From NCBI GenBank assembly GCA_022703375.1, contig JAKLDS010000012.1, positions 1 through 50,096 on the forward strand: DNA of 50,096 nt, written 5' to 3'. The DNA comes from Deltaproteobacteria bacterium. Lineage in GTDB: Bacteria; Desulfobacterota; Syntrophia; Syntrophales; Smithellaceae. Below are positions 34,344 through 42,842 of the stretch, piece by piece (the stretch's first letter is position 1; each line of letters begins with the position of its first letter). The notes below the pieces were generated by a model that was given only the letters and a program-made list of their open reading frames with translations, was not told the origin of the DNA and did no database searches. The position numbers were made by a program, and so were the translations under genes.

Positions 34344-35102
34344 ATGAGAAGAGATGTTGTTTGCATTATACCTTCCCGTTACGAATCGAGCCGCTTTCCG
34401 GGCAAACCTCTGGCCGACCTTTGCGGCAAGCCGATGATTCAGCATGTTTATGAAAGAGTTTCCCACGCTAAAGCAATTCCTTACGTGGCCGTTGCTACCG
34501 ATGACGAGCGCATTTTTGATGCTGTCAAAAAATTTGGCGGGAATGCCATAATGACCGCAGCCACGCATCGCTCCGGCACGGACCGCATTGCGGAAGCCGT
34601 GCGGACGTTAAATCTGCCGCCGGAAGCGATTGTTGTCAACATTCAGGGGGATCAACCGATCTTCGAGCCTGCCCAGGTAGATGAAGTTATTGCGCCCCTG
34701 CTGGCTAATCCGTCAATCAATATGTCCACACTCATTTATAAAATAATTCTGGCGGAGGAAATCACGCATCCCCATGCCGTAAAAACTGTTTTTGATCATG
34801 AAGAATTTGCCATTTATTTTTCCCGCGCGACTATTCCGTATGTCCGCAGCAAAAACATGACGGCCGATTATTACAAACATCACGGCATTTACGCTTACCG
34901 CCGCGATTTTCTGGATATTTTTACAAAGCTTCCCGAAGGAAAATTAGAGAAGCTCGAAGCGCTCGAACAACTGCGGGCGCTGGAATACGGCTACAAAATA
35001 AAAATTGTCATAACAAAGCACGATTCCGTGGAAGTGGATAATGAACAGGAGTTGGAAAGAGTCCGGCAGATTTTACTAAAGAAGGCAAAAGGAGATAATT
35101 AA
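34344..35102 (+). CDS. kdsB: 3-deoxy-manno-octulosonate cytidylyltransferase
   Basis: Activates KDO as CMP-KDO for lipid A-core assembly. Seen: 252 aa, the nucleotide-binding signature IIPSRYESSRFPGKPL at the N-terminus, VATDDERI, RSGTDRIAEA and NIQGDQPIFEP, all diagnostic of KdsB. The PilZ gene starts 3 nt after its stop. The region before its ATG has only a weak ribosome-binding site. Confidence 0.95.
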   Translation: MRRDVVCIIPSRYESSRFPGKPLADLCGKPMIQHVYERVSHAKAIPYVAVATDDERIFDAVKKFGGNAIMTAATHRSGTDRIAEAVRTLNLPPEAIVVNIQGDQPIFEPAQVDEVIAPLLANPSINMSTLIYKIILAEEITHPHAVKTVFDHEEFAIYFSRATIPYVRSKNMTADYYKHHGIYAYRRDFLDIFTKLPEGKLEKLEALEQLRALEYGYKIKIVITKHDSVEVDNEQELERVRQILLKKAKGDN

Positions 35103-35105
35103 TCA

Positions 35106-35393
35106 ATGGCCGAAGAAGAAAAGAAGATAAAGCCGCGTGTTCCGCGCAGGGAAATCAGCACAACTGTCGAATTTATTGTGGACTCGACTGATGAAACCGC
35201 CAGCGCTGTTGACATTTCGGAGGCGGGCATGAGTTTTGTCACCAAGAAGCCCGTCCGGTTTCGCATGCGTCTTAAGCAGGACGGTGAATTAAAGGAATAT
35301 CTGGCGCTTCTGGTCTGGGCAAAAAAGGATGCATCGGACGCCACCACTTACGGATTTCAATTTATTCCCGACGACAACGAATGCATATTATAA
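35106..35393 (+). CDS. PilZ-domain protein (putative c-di-GMP receptor)
   Basis: 95 aa, little more than one PilZ domain. The c-di-GMP binding pattern is visible: an N-terminal R-x3-R (PRVPRREIS) and, about 20 residues on, D-I-S-E-A-G-M (D/N-x-S-x-x-G), then a closing YGFQFIP strand. AAAGGAG lies 13 nt before the ATG, and the gene is coupled to kdsB. Inference: it binds the c-di-GMP made by enzymes such as the GGDEF protein at 11862 and relays it to a partner, possibly in envelope synthesis. Confidence 0.8.
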   Translation: MAEEEKKIKPRVPRREISTTVEFIVDSTDETASAVDISEAGMSFVTKKPVRFRMRLKQDGELKEYLALLVWAKKDASDATTYGFQFIPDDNECIL

Positions 35394-35475
35394 AAACTGG
35401 AGCTTTCGTTACCGTGGTTTCCTGCGGCACGCCGCTTATTCCCTGAACGGAAAAACAAGAGGTGATTATCCTGTT

Positions 35476-36510
35476 ATGACCGTCAAACATCCTTTGCGGC
35501 TTCTGATTTTTTCCCTGATGTGCCTCAGCGGGGGAGTGTCTCCCTGCCCGGCTCAGGAAAATCGCGATGCTTTAACGGCCTGCGCAAAAATCGCCGCCGC
35601 CGCGGAACGTCTGCAATGTTATGATAAACTGGCCGGACGTTCGACACCAGCCGTTTCCGCAGACACCCTGACGGACACGACGGTAAAAGATACTCCTCCG
35701 GAACAAAAGCAGACCGTGATGTCCCGGCACTGGGATCTGGACCCGGCGAGCAGAAAACATACCTTTGTGCTCAGGCCGTATCGTTCCAATTATCTGCTGC
35801 CCGTCGCTTATAACTCCTCACCCAATCAGGATGAGCATCTGGATGTTGACCCCGGCGGCAGAGCCCAGTTCAACGAAGCAAAATTTCAAATCAGCTTCAA
35901 GGTAAAACTCTGGGAGGATTTGCTGGACAAAAAGATTGACATCTGGATGGCCTATACACAGCTTGCTTTCTGGCAGCTATACAACACTCCTTTTTCTTCG
36001 CCCTTCCGTGACACCAATTATGAGCCGGAATTGCTGGTGAACTTTCGCACCGATTATGACTTCCTTGGTTTTAAAGGCCGCCTCCTGACGCTGGGGCTGA
36101 ATCATCAGTCCAACGGCCGTTCCCTGCCCCTATCGCGCAGTTGGAACCGGGTAACGGCCAGTGTCGGACTGGAAAGAGACAAATTAAATATTTTTTTAAA
36201 AACCTGGTACCGCATACCGGAGCGCGAAAGCAATGACGATAATCCCGATATTACCCGTTACCTGGGCTATGGCGAATTAAATGCCGTTTATTATTGGGAA
36301 AAACACCGGCTGGCGGCAACATGGCGCAATAACCTGCGCCCGGCAAATCTGGGAGCCGTTCAACTGGAATGGTGTTTTCCCCTTCCCTTTATTCCGGGTG
36401 ACCGCTTCAGCGGCTATATCCAGTATTTCAACGGGTATGGCGAAGGGCTGCTCGACTATTACACCAGCGTCAACCGTATCAGCGCGGGATTTATGCTGAA
36501 GGACTGGTAG
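35476..36510 (+). CDS. pldA: Outer-membrane phospholipase A (OMPLA)
   Basis: Calcium-dependent outer-membrane phospholipase that removes phospholipids from the outer leaflet. Seen: 344 aa; signal peptide at about 1-26 (LLIFSLMCLSGG...CPAQ); a Cys-containing segment CAKIAAAAERLQCYDKLAG often found before OMPLA barrels; catalytic His210 and Ser212 in LNHQSNGRSLPLSRSW, with Asn224 at the same 12-residue spacing as His142/Ser144/Asn156 of E. coli OMPLA. The rest alternates aromatic and polar residues, as in a 12-strand barrel. Start ATG at 35476 after AAGAGGTGAT; the longer reading from 35329 overlaps the PilZ gene. Confidence 0.9.
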   Translation: MTVKHPLRLLIFSLMCLSGGVSPCPAQENRDALTACAKIAAAAERLQCYDKLAGRSTPAVSADTLTDTTVKDTPPEQKQTVMSRHWDLDPASRKHTFVLRPYRSNYLLPVAYNSSPNQDEHLDVDPGGRAQFNEAKFQISFKVKLWEDLLDKKIDIWMAYTQLAFWQLYNTPFSSPFRDTNYEPELLVNFRTDYDFLGFKGRLLTLGLNHQSNGRSLPLSRSWNRVTASVGLERDKLNIFLKTWYRIPERESNDDNPDITRYLGYGELNAVYYWEKHRLAATWRNNLRPANLGAVQLEWCFPLPFIPGDRFSGYIQYFNGYGEGLLDYYTSVNRISAGFMLKDW

Positions 36511-36576
36511 AAAGGTTTGTCTGAAAGCTCAATAATTATCCGGGATGTCGTAATTGCGACAGAACCGGAGTCGCAA

Positions 36577-36618
36577 AAAAACGCGGCAGGATAATCAAAC
36601 CTGCCGCGTTTCGTTTTT
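36577..36618. terminator. Bidirectional intrinsic terminator between pldA and the RRM gene
   Basis: AAAACGCGGCAGG, loop ATAATCAAA, CCTGCCGCGTTT, with an A-run on the left and a T-run on the right. It can stop both pldA (plus strand) and the convergent RRM gene (minus strand). Confidence 0.85.
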
Positions 36619-36637
36619 TTACAAGAACAGCGCGCCG

Positions 36638-37006
36638 TTAATATCTGCCGCCGCGATTGCCGCCACCGCCGCCGGGACCACGGTTGCCGCCTCTGTAACC
36701 ACCGCCGCCGGGACCACGATTGCCGCCGCCGCGATTGCCGCCGCCCGCGCCGAATTCCTTCTTCGGACGAGCTTCGTTAACGGTGATTGCTTTACCGTCC
36801 AGAGTTCCGCCGTTGAACTTCTTGATAGCTTCCGCAGCGCCCTCTTCTGTTTTCATTTCCACAAATCCGAAACCTTTGGATTCACCAGTAAACTTGTCTT
36901 TGATGATTGCTGCCGAGGCAACTTCTCCGGCTTCGGAAAAATTGGTGCGCAGGTCTTCATCGGTAATTTTGTAAGACAGGTTGCCGACATACAAGTTCTT
37001 GTTCAT
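36638..37006 (-). CDS. RNA-binding protein with one RRM domain and a Gly-rich tail
   Basis: 122 aa. RRM fold at 4-80 with RNP2 LYVGNL and RNP1 KGFGFVEM, followed by a tail of repeated GGNRG / GPGGGG units ending NRGGRY. Such small RRM proteins are common in cyanobacteria and Desulfobacterota and are cold- or stress-linked RNA chaperones. The tail is encoded by a low-complexity GC-rich tandem repeat (36645-36745) that can change length. GAAAGGGAAT stands before the ATG. The long divergent region to 37263 probably holds promoters for both this gene and the acyl-CoA dehydrogenase. Confidence 0.9.
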   Translation of the reverse strand: MNKNLYVGNLSYKITDEDLRTNFSEAGEVASAAIIKDKFTGESKGFGFVEMKTEEGAAEAIKKFNGGTLDGKAITVNEARPKKEFGAGGGNRGGGNRGPGGGGYRGGNRGPGGGGGNRGGRY

Positions 37007-37263
37007 TTTAATTCCCTTTCTCTAACTTCCTTTTTGTTAAAAATCCTTCCCGTTTCCGGCTTCACAAAGCATCAAAATCAATCCCGTCAGGCTCTCCTGG
37101 TTGAGAAGGAAGGAAAAGACGAGGGACTTGCATGCCTTAATGTGGCGAATAGCTCATATAAATCAATAATAGTCAAGGATTATTGCGTTGCTGATTTTCA
37201 TATCTTTTTTGTTAAAATAATTATAAATATCGTGACGCAAATCACGCCAGAGAGGAGAAAATC

Positions 37264-38532
37264 ATGTTTGATTATATGCTCAGCAAAGAACAACTCATAA
37301 TTCGGGATGAAGTGCGCGATCTGGTGAAATGGGTGCCGCGTCAGATGATACTGGATATGGATACGGATAAAATAAAGTTCCCCAAAGAATTTTTACAGGA
37401 AGCGGGAAGGCGCAATCTTCTCGGTTGCCGTTATCCGAAAAAATGGGGCGGCAGGGAAATGGATTGGGTGACTACCTGCATGCTCATGGAAGAGGTGGGC
37501 ACTCTGGGATATGAATTTGCCTGTGTTTTCGGCGTGGGTGCCGAACTGGTTTGCGATGCCATTATCAGACACGGCACCGATGAACAAAAAGAAAAATATG
37601 TCAAGCCGCTGCTCAAAGGCGAGATATTTGCAGCCGAATGCCTGACCGAACCACGCGGCGGGTCTGATTTTTTCGGCGCCACTACCAAGGCCGAAGATAA
37701 AGGCGACTATTTTCTGCTCAACGGCCAGAAGCGTTTTATCGTCGGCGCGGAGGGGGCGGATTTTTTCCTTGTTTATGCCAAAACCAACCCGCAAGCCAAG
37801 CCGCAGGATTCCATAACCTGTTTCATCGTCGACCGCACCGAAGGCGTCGAAGTGAAATATCTCTATGGCCTGATGGGCTGCCGCGGCGGCGGCACCGGCC
37901 GGATAATTTTCCGTAATGTGAAAGTGCCCAAAAAAAACGTGGTGGGCAAAGTGCAGGGAGCCTACGCCGTTTTTAACACAATGATGATTCCGGAGCGTCT
38001 GGGAACGGCAGCCATGACCATCGGGGCGGCGCGTCCCGCACTCGATATCGCCACTAATTACACCTCCCGGCGTAAAGCTTTCGGCCAGGTAATCAATCAG
38101 TTTGAAGGCGTCAGCTTTCAGATTGCCGAGGCCGTCATGATGCTCGATGCCGCCCGCGCCATGGCTTATGCCACAGCCCGCGCCGTTGATGCCGGAGCGG
38201 ATATGAACCGCGTGCGCCGGATGGTATCGCAAAGCAAAAAATTCATCACCGAATCCTGCCAGAAGGTTGTGCATAATTCCATGCAGGTAATGGGCGGCAT
38301 TGCCTACACCAATGTTTTCCCCATCGAGCGTATTTACCGCGATGTGCGACTCGCCTCCATCTGGACGGGCACGAGTGAAGTAATGGCGATGATTACCGCC
38401 CACGAATGGTATCGGGAATATTTTCAGGAAAAGGCAAAACGCCGGACCCGCGACCATGAACAGGACGCGCAGGAAGCATCGGATGATGAAAAAATTTATA
38501 CTGATGATGATATGTGGAACAAGGGATGGTAG
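37264..38532 (+). CDS. Acyl-CoA dehydrogenase (second copy, 422 aa)
   Basis: Seen: ECLTEPRGGSDFFGAT (125-140), RRKAFGQVINQFEGVSFQIAE in two parts, GGIAYTNVFPIERIYRDVR and the C-terminal SIWTGTSEVM, where the usual catalytic Glu of the YEGT motif is Thr. Glu244 in MIPERLGT lies at the alternative base position, as in isovaleryl/long-chain types and in the 2533-3675 enzyme. A charged C-terminal tail of about 35 residues (KRRTRDHEQDAQEASDDEK) is unusual. Strong AGAGGAG before the ATG. It stands alone here. Likely used in anaerobic acyl-CoA oxidation; substrate unknown. Confidence 0.9.
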   Translation: MFDYMLSKEQLIIRDEVRDLVKWVPRQMILDMDTDKIKFPKEFLQEAGRRNLLGCRYPKKWGGREMDWVTTCMLMEEVGTLGYEFACVFGVGAELVCDAIIRHGTDEQKEKYVKPLLKGEIFAAECLTEPRGGSDFFGATTKAEDKGDYFLLNGQKRFIVGAEGADFFLVYAKTNPQAKPQDSITCFIVDRTEGVEVKYLYGLMGCRGGGTGRIIFRNVKVPKKNVVGKVQGAYAVFNTMMIPERLGTAAMTIGAARPALDIATNYTSRRKAFGQVINQFEGVSFQIAEAVMMLDAARAMAYATARAVDAGADMNRVRRMVSQSKKFITESCQKVVHNSMQVMGGIAYTNVFPIERIYRDVRLASIWTGTSEVMAMITAHEWYREYFQEKAKRRTRDHEQDAQEASDDEKIYTDDDMWNKGW

Positions 38533-38580
38533 TGAGACTCGGAATTCAGGAGCATAGCGAACTGAATTTCGTTAGTCGAA

Positions 38581-38623
38581 CTATCCCCGCAGCGCAGCGC
38601 AGGGGGTAAGTGACACCTTCAGG
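38581..38623 (+). repeat. 43-bp direct repeat, copy 1
   Basis: Begins CTATCCCCGCAGCGCAGCGC and ends GTGACACCTTCAGG; identical to 40326-40368. The surrounding 38533-38892 gap has degenerate copies of parts (GAGCATAGCGAACTGAATTT, GAGCGTAGCGAGCTGGAATT; CTATCCACGCAGCGCAACG at 38756-38775) and no gene. Confidence 0.8.
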
Positions 38624-38856
38624 AGCGTAGCGAGCTGGAATTTGTTAGTCGTAATGAGATCCAAACTTAAGAAATGGAATCCGGCGAATGCCGGACGAAG
38701 TGCGCTGAAGTTTGTTGATCGAATTATCCAATCCCTTCTTTATCGGGATTGGGAACTATCCACGCAGCGCAACGAAGGGGGTAGTTCTAATTGCCGTCTG
38801 ATTTATCAGCCTTACTATTAGACGAAGACAAACTTACAATCAGCCGAATATAAAAC

Positions 38857-38892
38857 TTGCAATTGGACGGGATTATTGGTTAAAATAGCCGC
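38857..38892 (+). promoter_or_regulatory. Promoter of the second DUF4143 ATPase
   Basis: -35 TTGCAA (38857-38862), 18-bp spacer, -10 TAAAAT (38881-38886), then 6 nt to the ATG at 38893. No Shine-Dalgarno site. The distance from -10 to ATG is the same as for the ATPase at 3728-4948. Confidence 0.5.
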
Positions 38893-40143
38893 ATGAAAAA
38901 TAACAATTTATACCCCCGATATCTTCAGCCCCGGATTATGGAGGCGCTGGCCGATTCGCCTGTGGTGCTGATTCACGGCCCGCGACAGTGCGGCAAGACG
39001 ACACTTGCCCGCCAGGTCGGAGATCTGAAAGGATTCACGTATCTGAGTTTTGATGATGATGTGCAGCGGGCGGCGGCAAAGTCCGATCCGGTGGGTTATG
39101 TCGCCGACTTGCCCGAGCGGGTGATTCTGGACGAGGTTCAACGGATGCCGGAACTTTTCACCTCTCTGAAAGCGGAGATTGATGCCCGACGGAAACCGGG
39201 GCGATTTATCCTGACAGGTTCGGCGAATGTGCTTTTGGTGCCGAAGTTGGCTGACTCGCTTGCCGGGCGCATAGCGGTTTTGCGTCTGCATCCGCTCGCT
39301 CAAGTGGAGCTTTCAGGGGGACTGCCCAATTTTCTGTCGGCCTTGTTCGGCTCGGCTTTCAAGACTGGAGCATCAGGTCGCCGCCTGGGTCGAATACTGG
39401 CGGAGCGTGTGGCGGGGGGTGGATACCCGGCTGCTCTTGCGCGGGCCACGGCAAGAAGGAGAACAGCATGGTATCGGGATTATGCCGATACTCTCATTCA
39501 GCGCGATGTCCGGGACCTGGCGCGCATCAGCGAACTGGATGCTTTACCCCGCCTGATGGCGCTGGCTGCGGTTCAAACCGCCTGCCTGGTGAATGTCTCT
39601 GAACTTGCCGCGCCCTTTCAAGTGAGCAGGCAGACCATTCGCGATTATGTCACCCTGCTCGCGAAGATTTTTTTGCTGGAGGAACTGCCGGCCTGGCATA
39701 ACAACCGGCTGAGTCGCCTGATTAAAACACCAAAACTGCATGTGGGAGATACCGGCCTTGGTTGTACCCTGCTTGGTCTGGATGCGGAAATGTTGTGGAA
39801 AGACCGCGCGCTTTTTGGACGAATTCTCGAGACCTTTATTTTTCAAGAGTTGCGCAGGCAGGCAAGCTGGCATGAAGAAACGGTATCCTTCAGCCATTTT
39901 CGCGACAAGGATAAGGTTGAGGTGGATATTGTTCTGGAATGCGCCGGAAGGCTGGCTGGGGTTGAGGTGAAGGCAGCAGCGACGGTTACAGGTGACGATT
40001 TTAAAGGACTGCGCAAACTTCAGGACACCGCTCAAAAGAATTTTGCCGCCGGTGTTGTGCTGTATGACGGCGAGGCAGTTGTGCCCTTCGGGAAAAATCT
40101 ATATGCCATTCCCATATCCAACCTCTGGGCGATGGAAGTTTGA
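38893..40143 (+). CDS. AAA-family ATPase with C-terminal DUF4143 nuclease-like domain (second)
   Basis: 416 aa. Walker A HGPRQCGKTT (about 28-37), Walker B VILDEVQRMPE, sensor-like FILTGSANVLL, and a C-terminal segment EVDIVLECAGRLAGVEVKAA with the D...E-x-K pattern. It has the same domain order as the 3728-4948 protein but clearly different sequence, so this is a separate lineage, not a recent copy. Identical 43-bp direct repeats lie on both sides (38581 and 40326), suggesting that it arrived or moved as a unit. It precedes the cas operon by 465 bp on the same strand. A defence role is possible but not shown. Confidence 0.85.
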   Translation: MKNNNLYPRYLQPRIMEALADSPVVLIHGPRQCGKTTLARQVGDLKGFTYLSFDDDVQRAAAKSDPVGYVADLPERVILDEVQRMPELFTSLKAEIDARRKPGRFILTGSANVLLVPKLADSLAGRIAVLRLHPLAQVELSGGLPNFLSALFGSAFKTGASGRRLGRILAERVAGGGYPAALARATARRRTAWYRDYADTLIQRDVRDLARISELDALPRLMALAAVQTACLVNVSELAAPFQVSRQTIRDYVTLLAKIFLLEELPAWHNNRLSRLIKTPKLHVGDTGLGCTLLGLDAEMLWKDRALFGRILETFIFQELRRQASWHEETVSFSHFRDKDKVEVDIVLECAGRLAGVEVKAAATVTGDDFKGLRKLQDTAQKNFAAGVVLYDGEAVVPFGKNLYAIPISNLWAMEV

Positions 40144-40154
40144 AGTATGAAGTG

Positions 40155-40190
40155 CGGCTTATTCGGGGGCTTATTCGGGGGACACGACAC
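40155..40190 (+). repeat. REP-like sequence, divergent member of the RAYT 2 family
   Basis: Tandem GGCTTATTCGGG units followed by GGGGGACACGACAC. This is the same layout as 29612-29646 (tandem GGCTTTATTCC then GGGGACATAACAC) with substitutions. It is a solo copy 12 bp after the ATPase stop. Confidence 0.6.
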
Positions 40191-40325
40191 TTAATTTATT
40201 GCAACAATTTTCTAAAAATTGGTAAGTAGAAATTTTTCTTCAACCACTTTTTGTTTTTCGGCAGACATTTAAATTTTTAATTACAAATCATAATGAAGTT
40301 TGAGAGCACGGCAAAAGCCAGTGGG

Positions 40326-40368
40326 CTATCCCCGCAGCGCAGCGCAGGGGGTAAGTGACACCTTCAGG
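40326..40368 (+). repeat. 43-bp direct repeat, copy 2
   Basis: Identical to 38581-38623 over 43 bp; flanks diverge at once on the left and after a few bases on the right. It lies in the 465-bp gap between the ATPase and cas3. The remainder of that gap is AT-rich and holds the REP-like copy and the hairpin at 40528. Confidence 0.8.
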
Positions 40369-40527
40369 GTGAGCGTAGAACAGCGGAATTAGCAGACGAG
40401 GGAAAGCGTGAGAGAAACAGAATCAGCAAAAACAATAACAAGAATGTTAAGCCAAATGATTCACAATGGCAAAGCCTTTGATTTTTAGAGTAAATAAGCA
40501 TATAAAAGCATTGAACCTTCCGCTGTC

Positions 40528-40550
40528 ATTGTCGAACTCGATTCGACAAT
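40528..40550 (+). promoter_or_regulatory. Perfect hairpin in the cas3 upstream region
   Basis: ATTGTCGAA-CTCGA-TTCGACAAT, 9-bp stem and 5-nt loop, 58 bp before the cas3 ATG. No T-run follows directly. It is a candidate operator or 5'-UTR structure for the cas operon. Confidence 0.45.
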
Positions 40551-40608
40551 CCAGATTTCATTTTAAGATATTTTGGTCATTAGATTACGGAGAACAGGAT
40601 AAACGTTC

Positions 40609-42822
40609 ATGTCTGACCAATATTTCGCCCACACCTTACCCGGACAACCACCTGCCGACTGGCAGCCGCTGGAACAGCATCTGAAAGAAACTGCAGAAAA
40701 AGCAAAAGAGTTTGCCAGTTTGTTTGGTGCTGGTGATTGGGGATATCAGGCGGGGCTATGGCATGACATTGGAAAATACTCAATTGCATTTCAATCAATG
40801 ATTAAAATTGCTGCGGGAATTGACGCGTCAATAAACAATTACACCCCTAAAGTCAACCATTCCACAGCAGGCGCGCAATGGGCTATCGAAAAATTCGACA
40901 AAGCCGGTCGCATTTTTTCTTATCTTATTGCCGGTCATCATGCGGGTCTTCCTGATTGGTTGCCCGATGAAACGGGGAACGCCGCTCTGTTGGTGCGTCT
41001 AAAAGAGATCAGCCACCTCGAAGAAGCCAGGAAAGCAAAGATACCAGCAAATATACTCGAAAATGATTTGCCCAAAGAGAGGCCACCCAAAAGGGCTGAT
41101 CCAGCGATGTGGATCAGGATGCTTTTTTCATGTCTTGTGGATGCCGATTTTCTTGACACGGAATCATTCATGGACAAAAAAACATTTATACTCCGTGGCA
41201 ACTATCAACCGATTGCCGAACTTCTTGAATCTTTCACTCAGTTCATGGCTGATAGATACCCGACTAAACCAGATGACACACCAGTTAATCACATCCGTAC
41301 AAATATTTTAAGACGATGTGTCGAAAAAGCAGCTGACGCACCGGGTGCTTTTACTCTTAGTGTTCCTACCGGCGGAGGCAAAACGCTGTCCTCCATGGCT
41401 TTTGCGCTGCATCATGCCATCCATCATAAAAAGCGAAGAATCATTTATGTTATTCCCTACATCAGTATCATTGAACAGACAGCCGACCAATTCCAAAAAA
41501 TATTCGGCGATGCGGTCATAGAACATCACGCTAATCTTGACCCGGCGGAAGAAAACGAAGAATACACAAAACGGCGATTAGCCTGTGAAAACTGGGACGC
41601 ACCGATTATCGTAACCACAGCGGTGCAGTTCTTTGAATCCCTTTTTGCCAGTAGAACAAGCAGATGCCGTAAGCTTCATAATATCGTCAACAGCGTGGTG
41701 GTTCTCGATGAGGCTCAGTTGCTGCCGCCTGAGTTTCTCAATCCTATCCTCCGCACTCTTGATGAATTGAGAAAACACTATGGTGTCACTCTTTTATTAT
41801 CCACGGCAACCCAACCGGCGCTTTTGCCGCAGAAGTCACCGTCTTTTACATTCGAGGGACTGTCCAACACAAGGGAAATCATCGAAAATCCCGATGACCT
41901 CAACAAACAACTCAAACGCGTTCAGGTACAAATATTAAAACCCCTTGATGAACCGGTGGAATGGGAAGAGTTGCGTGATAAGCTAGTGGAGCACGCCTCC
42001 GTTCTTTGCGTCGTCAACCGGCGGGACGATTGCCGGAAACTCTGGCAATTGATGCCGGAAGGGACTTTTCATTTGTCAGCGCTCATGTGCGGTGCACATC
42101 GCTCGAACGTCATCGCCGCCATCAAGAAGAATCTGAAAGAAGGTGTTCCCACGCGTGTCATCAGCACGCAACTGGTGGAGGCGGGTGTGGATTTAGACTT
42201 TCCGGTCGTTTACCGCGCACTGTGCGGACTGGATTCTGTTGCGCAGGCCGCAGGCCGTTGCAATCGCGAAGGCTTACTCAAACAGGGCGATGTTTTTGTC
42301 TTTAGGCCGCGAACTGAACCACCTGTTGGTCACTTGCGGCAAGCGGCGGGTATCGGCAAAAGGCTGCTCCAAAAAGAAAGTGATGACCTGATCGCGCCGC
42401 AGAGCTTTACGGAATTTTTTAGGGAACTCTACTGGCTGCAAGGGGAAAATCTCGACAGGCATGGCATACTGAAAGACCTGGCGCCGGATGGTGAATTCCG
42501 TTTTAGTTTCCGCACCGCCGCCCGTAAATTTAAAATCATTGATGACTCAAGACAAGCATCCGTTATTGTTGCCTATGGCGCGGGGGCGGATCTGATTGCC
42601 GAGTTGGAACGGAGAGAACCTGACCGTTACCTGATGCGTCGCCTTCAAAGATATATTGTGAACCTTCCGCGTTACCTCCACGACAAACTTGTTTCGGAAG
42701 GATCGATCCGCCTGATTCACGAAGGCATTTATATCCAGGGGCACAGCGCCATGTACGACGAACAAATCGGTTTCAGTCCGGATCGTTCGGCGGTTTATCA
42801 ACCGGATGATCTCATTGTTTAA
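40609..42822 (+). CDS. cas3: CRISPR-associated helicase/nuclease Cas3 (type I-C)
   Basis: Recruited by Cascade to unwind and degrade target DNA. Domains (737 aa): N-terminal HD nuclease at about 1-190 with LWHDIGK (His52, Asp53), NHSTAG (His84), IAGHHAG (His110, His111) and VDAD (178-180); SF2 helicase with Walker A VPTGGGKT (252-259), DEAQ (367-370), STATQPA, TQLVEAGVDLDFP and QAAGRCNREG; C-terminal domain after about 620. All key residues are present. It is first of the cas operon; cas5 follows 20 nt after its stop. ACAGGA stands before the ATG. Confidence 0.95.
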   Translation: MSDQYFAHTLPGQPPADWQPLEQHLKETAEKAKEFASLFGAGDWGYQAGLWHDIGKYSIAFQSMIKIAAGIDASINNYTPKVNHSTAGAQWAIEKFDKAGRIFSYLIAGHHAGLPDWLPDETGNAALLVRLKEISHLEEARKAKIPANILENDLPKERPPKRADPAMWIRMLFSCLVDADFLDTESFMDKKTFILRGNYQPIAELLESFTQFMADRYPTKPDDTPVNHIRTNILRRCVEKAADAPGAFTLSVPTGGGKTLSSMAFALHHAIHHKKRRIIYVIPYISIIEQTADQFQKIFGDAVIEHHANLDPAEENEEYTKRRLACENWDAPIIVTTAVQFFESLFASRTSRCRKLHNIVNSVVVLDEAQLLPPEFLNPILRTLDELRKHYGVTLLLSTATQPALLPQKSPSFTFEGLSNTREIIENPDDLNKQLKRVQVQILKPLDEPVEWEELRDKLVEHASVLCVVNRRDDCRKLWQLMPEGTFHLSALMCGAHRSNVIAAIKKNLKEGVPTRVISTQLVEAGVDLDFPVVYRALCGLDSVAQAAGRCNREGLLKQGDVFVFRPRTEPPVGHLRQAAGIGKRLLQKESDDLIAPQSFTEFFRELYWLQGENLDRHGILKDLAPDGEFRFSFRTAARKFKIIDDSRQASVIVAYGAGADLIAELERREPDRYLMRRLQRYIVNLPRYLHDKLVSEGSIRLIHEGIYIQGHSAMYDEQIGFSPDRSAVYQPDDLIV

Positions 42823-42842
42823 AAAACAAGAAAGGAGGTCAC

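Noticed and set aside
35329-35475. N-terminal extension of the phospholipase into the PilZ gene
   Set aside because: The extension overlaps PilZ in another frame and precedes a clean signal peptide that starts at 35476 behind a good ribosome-binding site.
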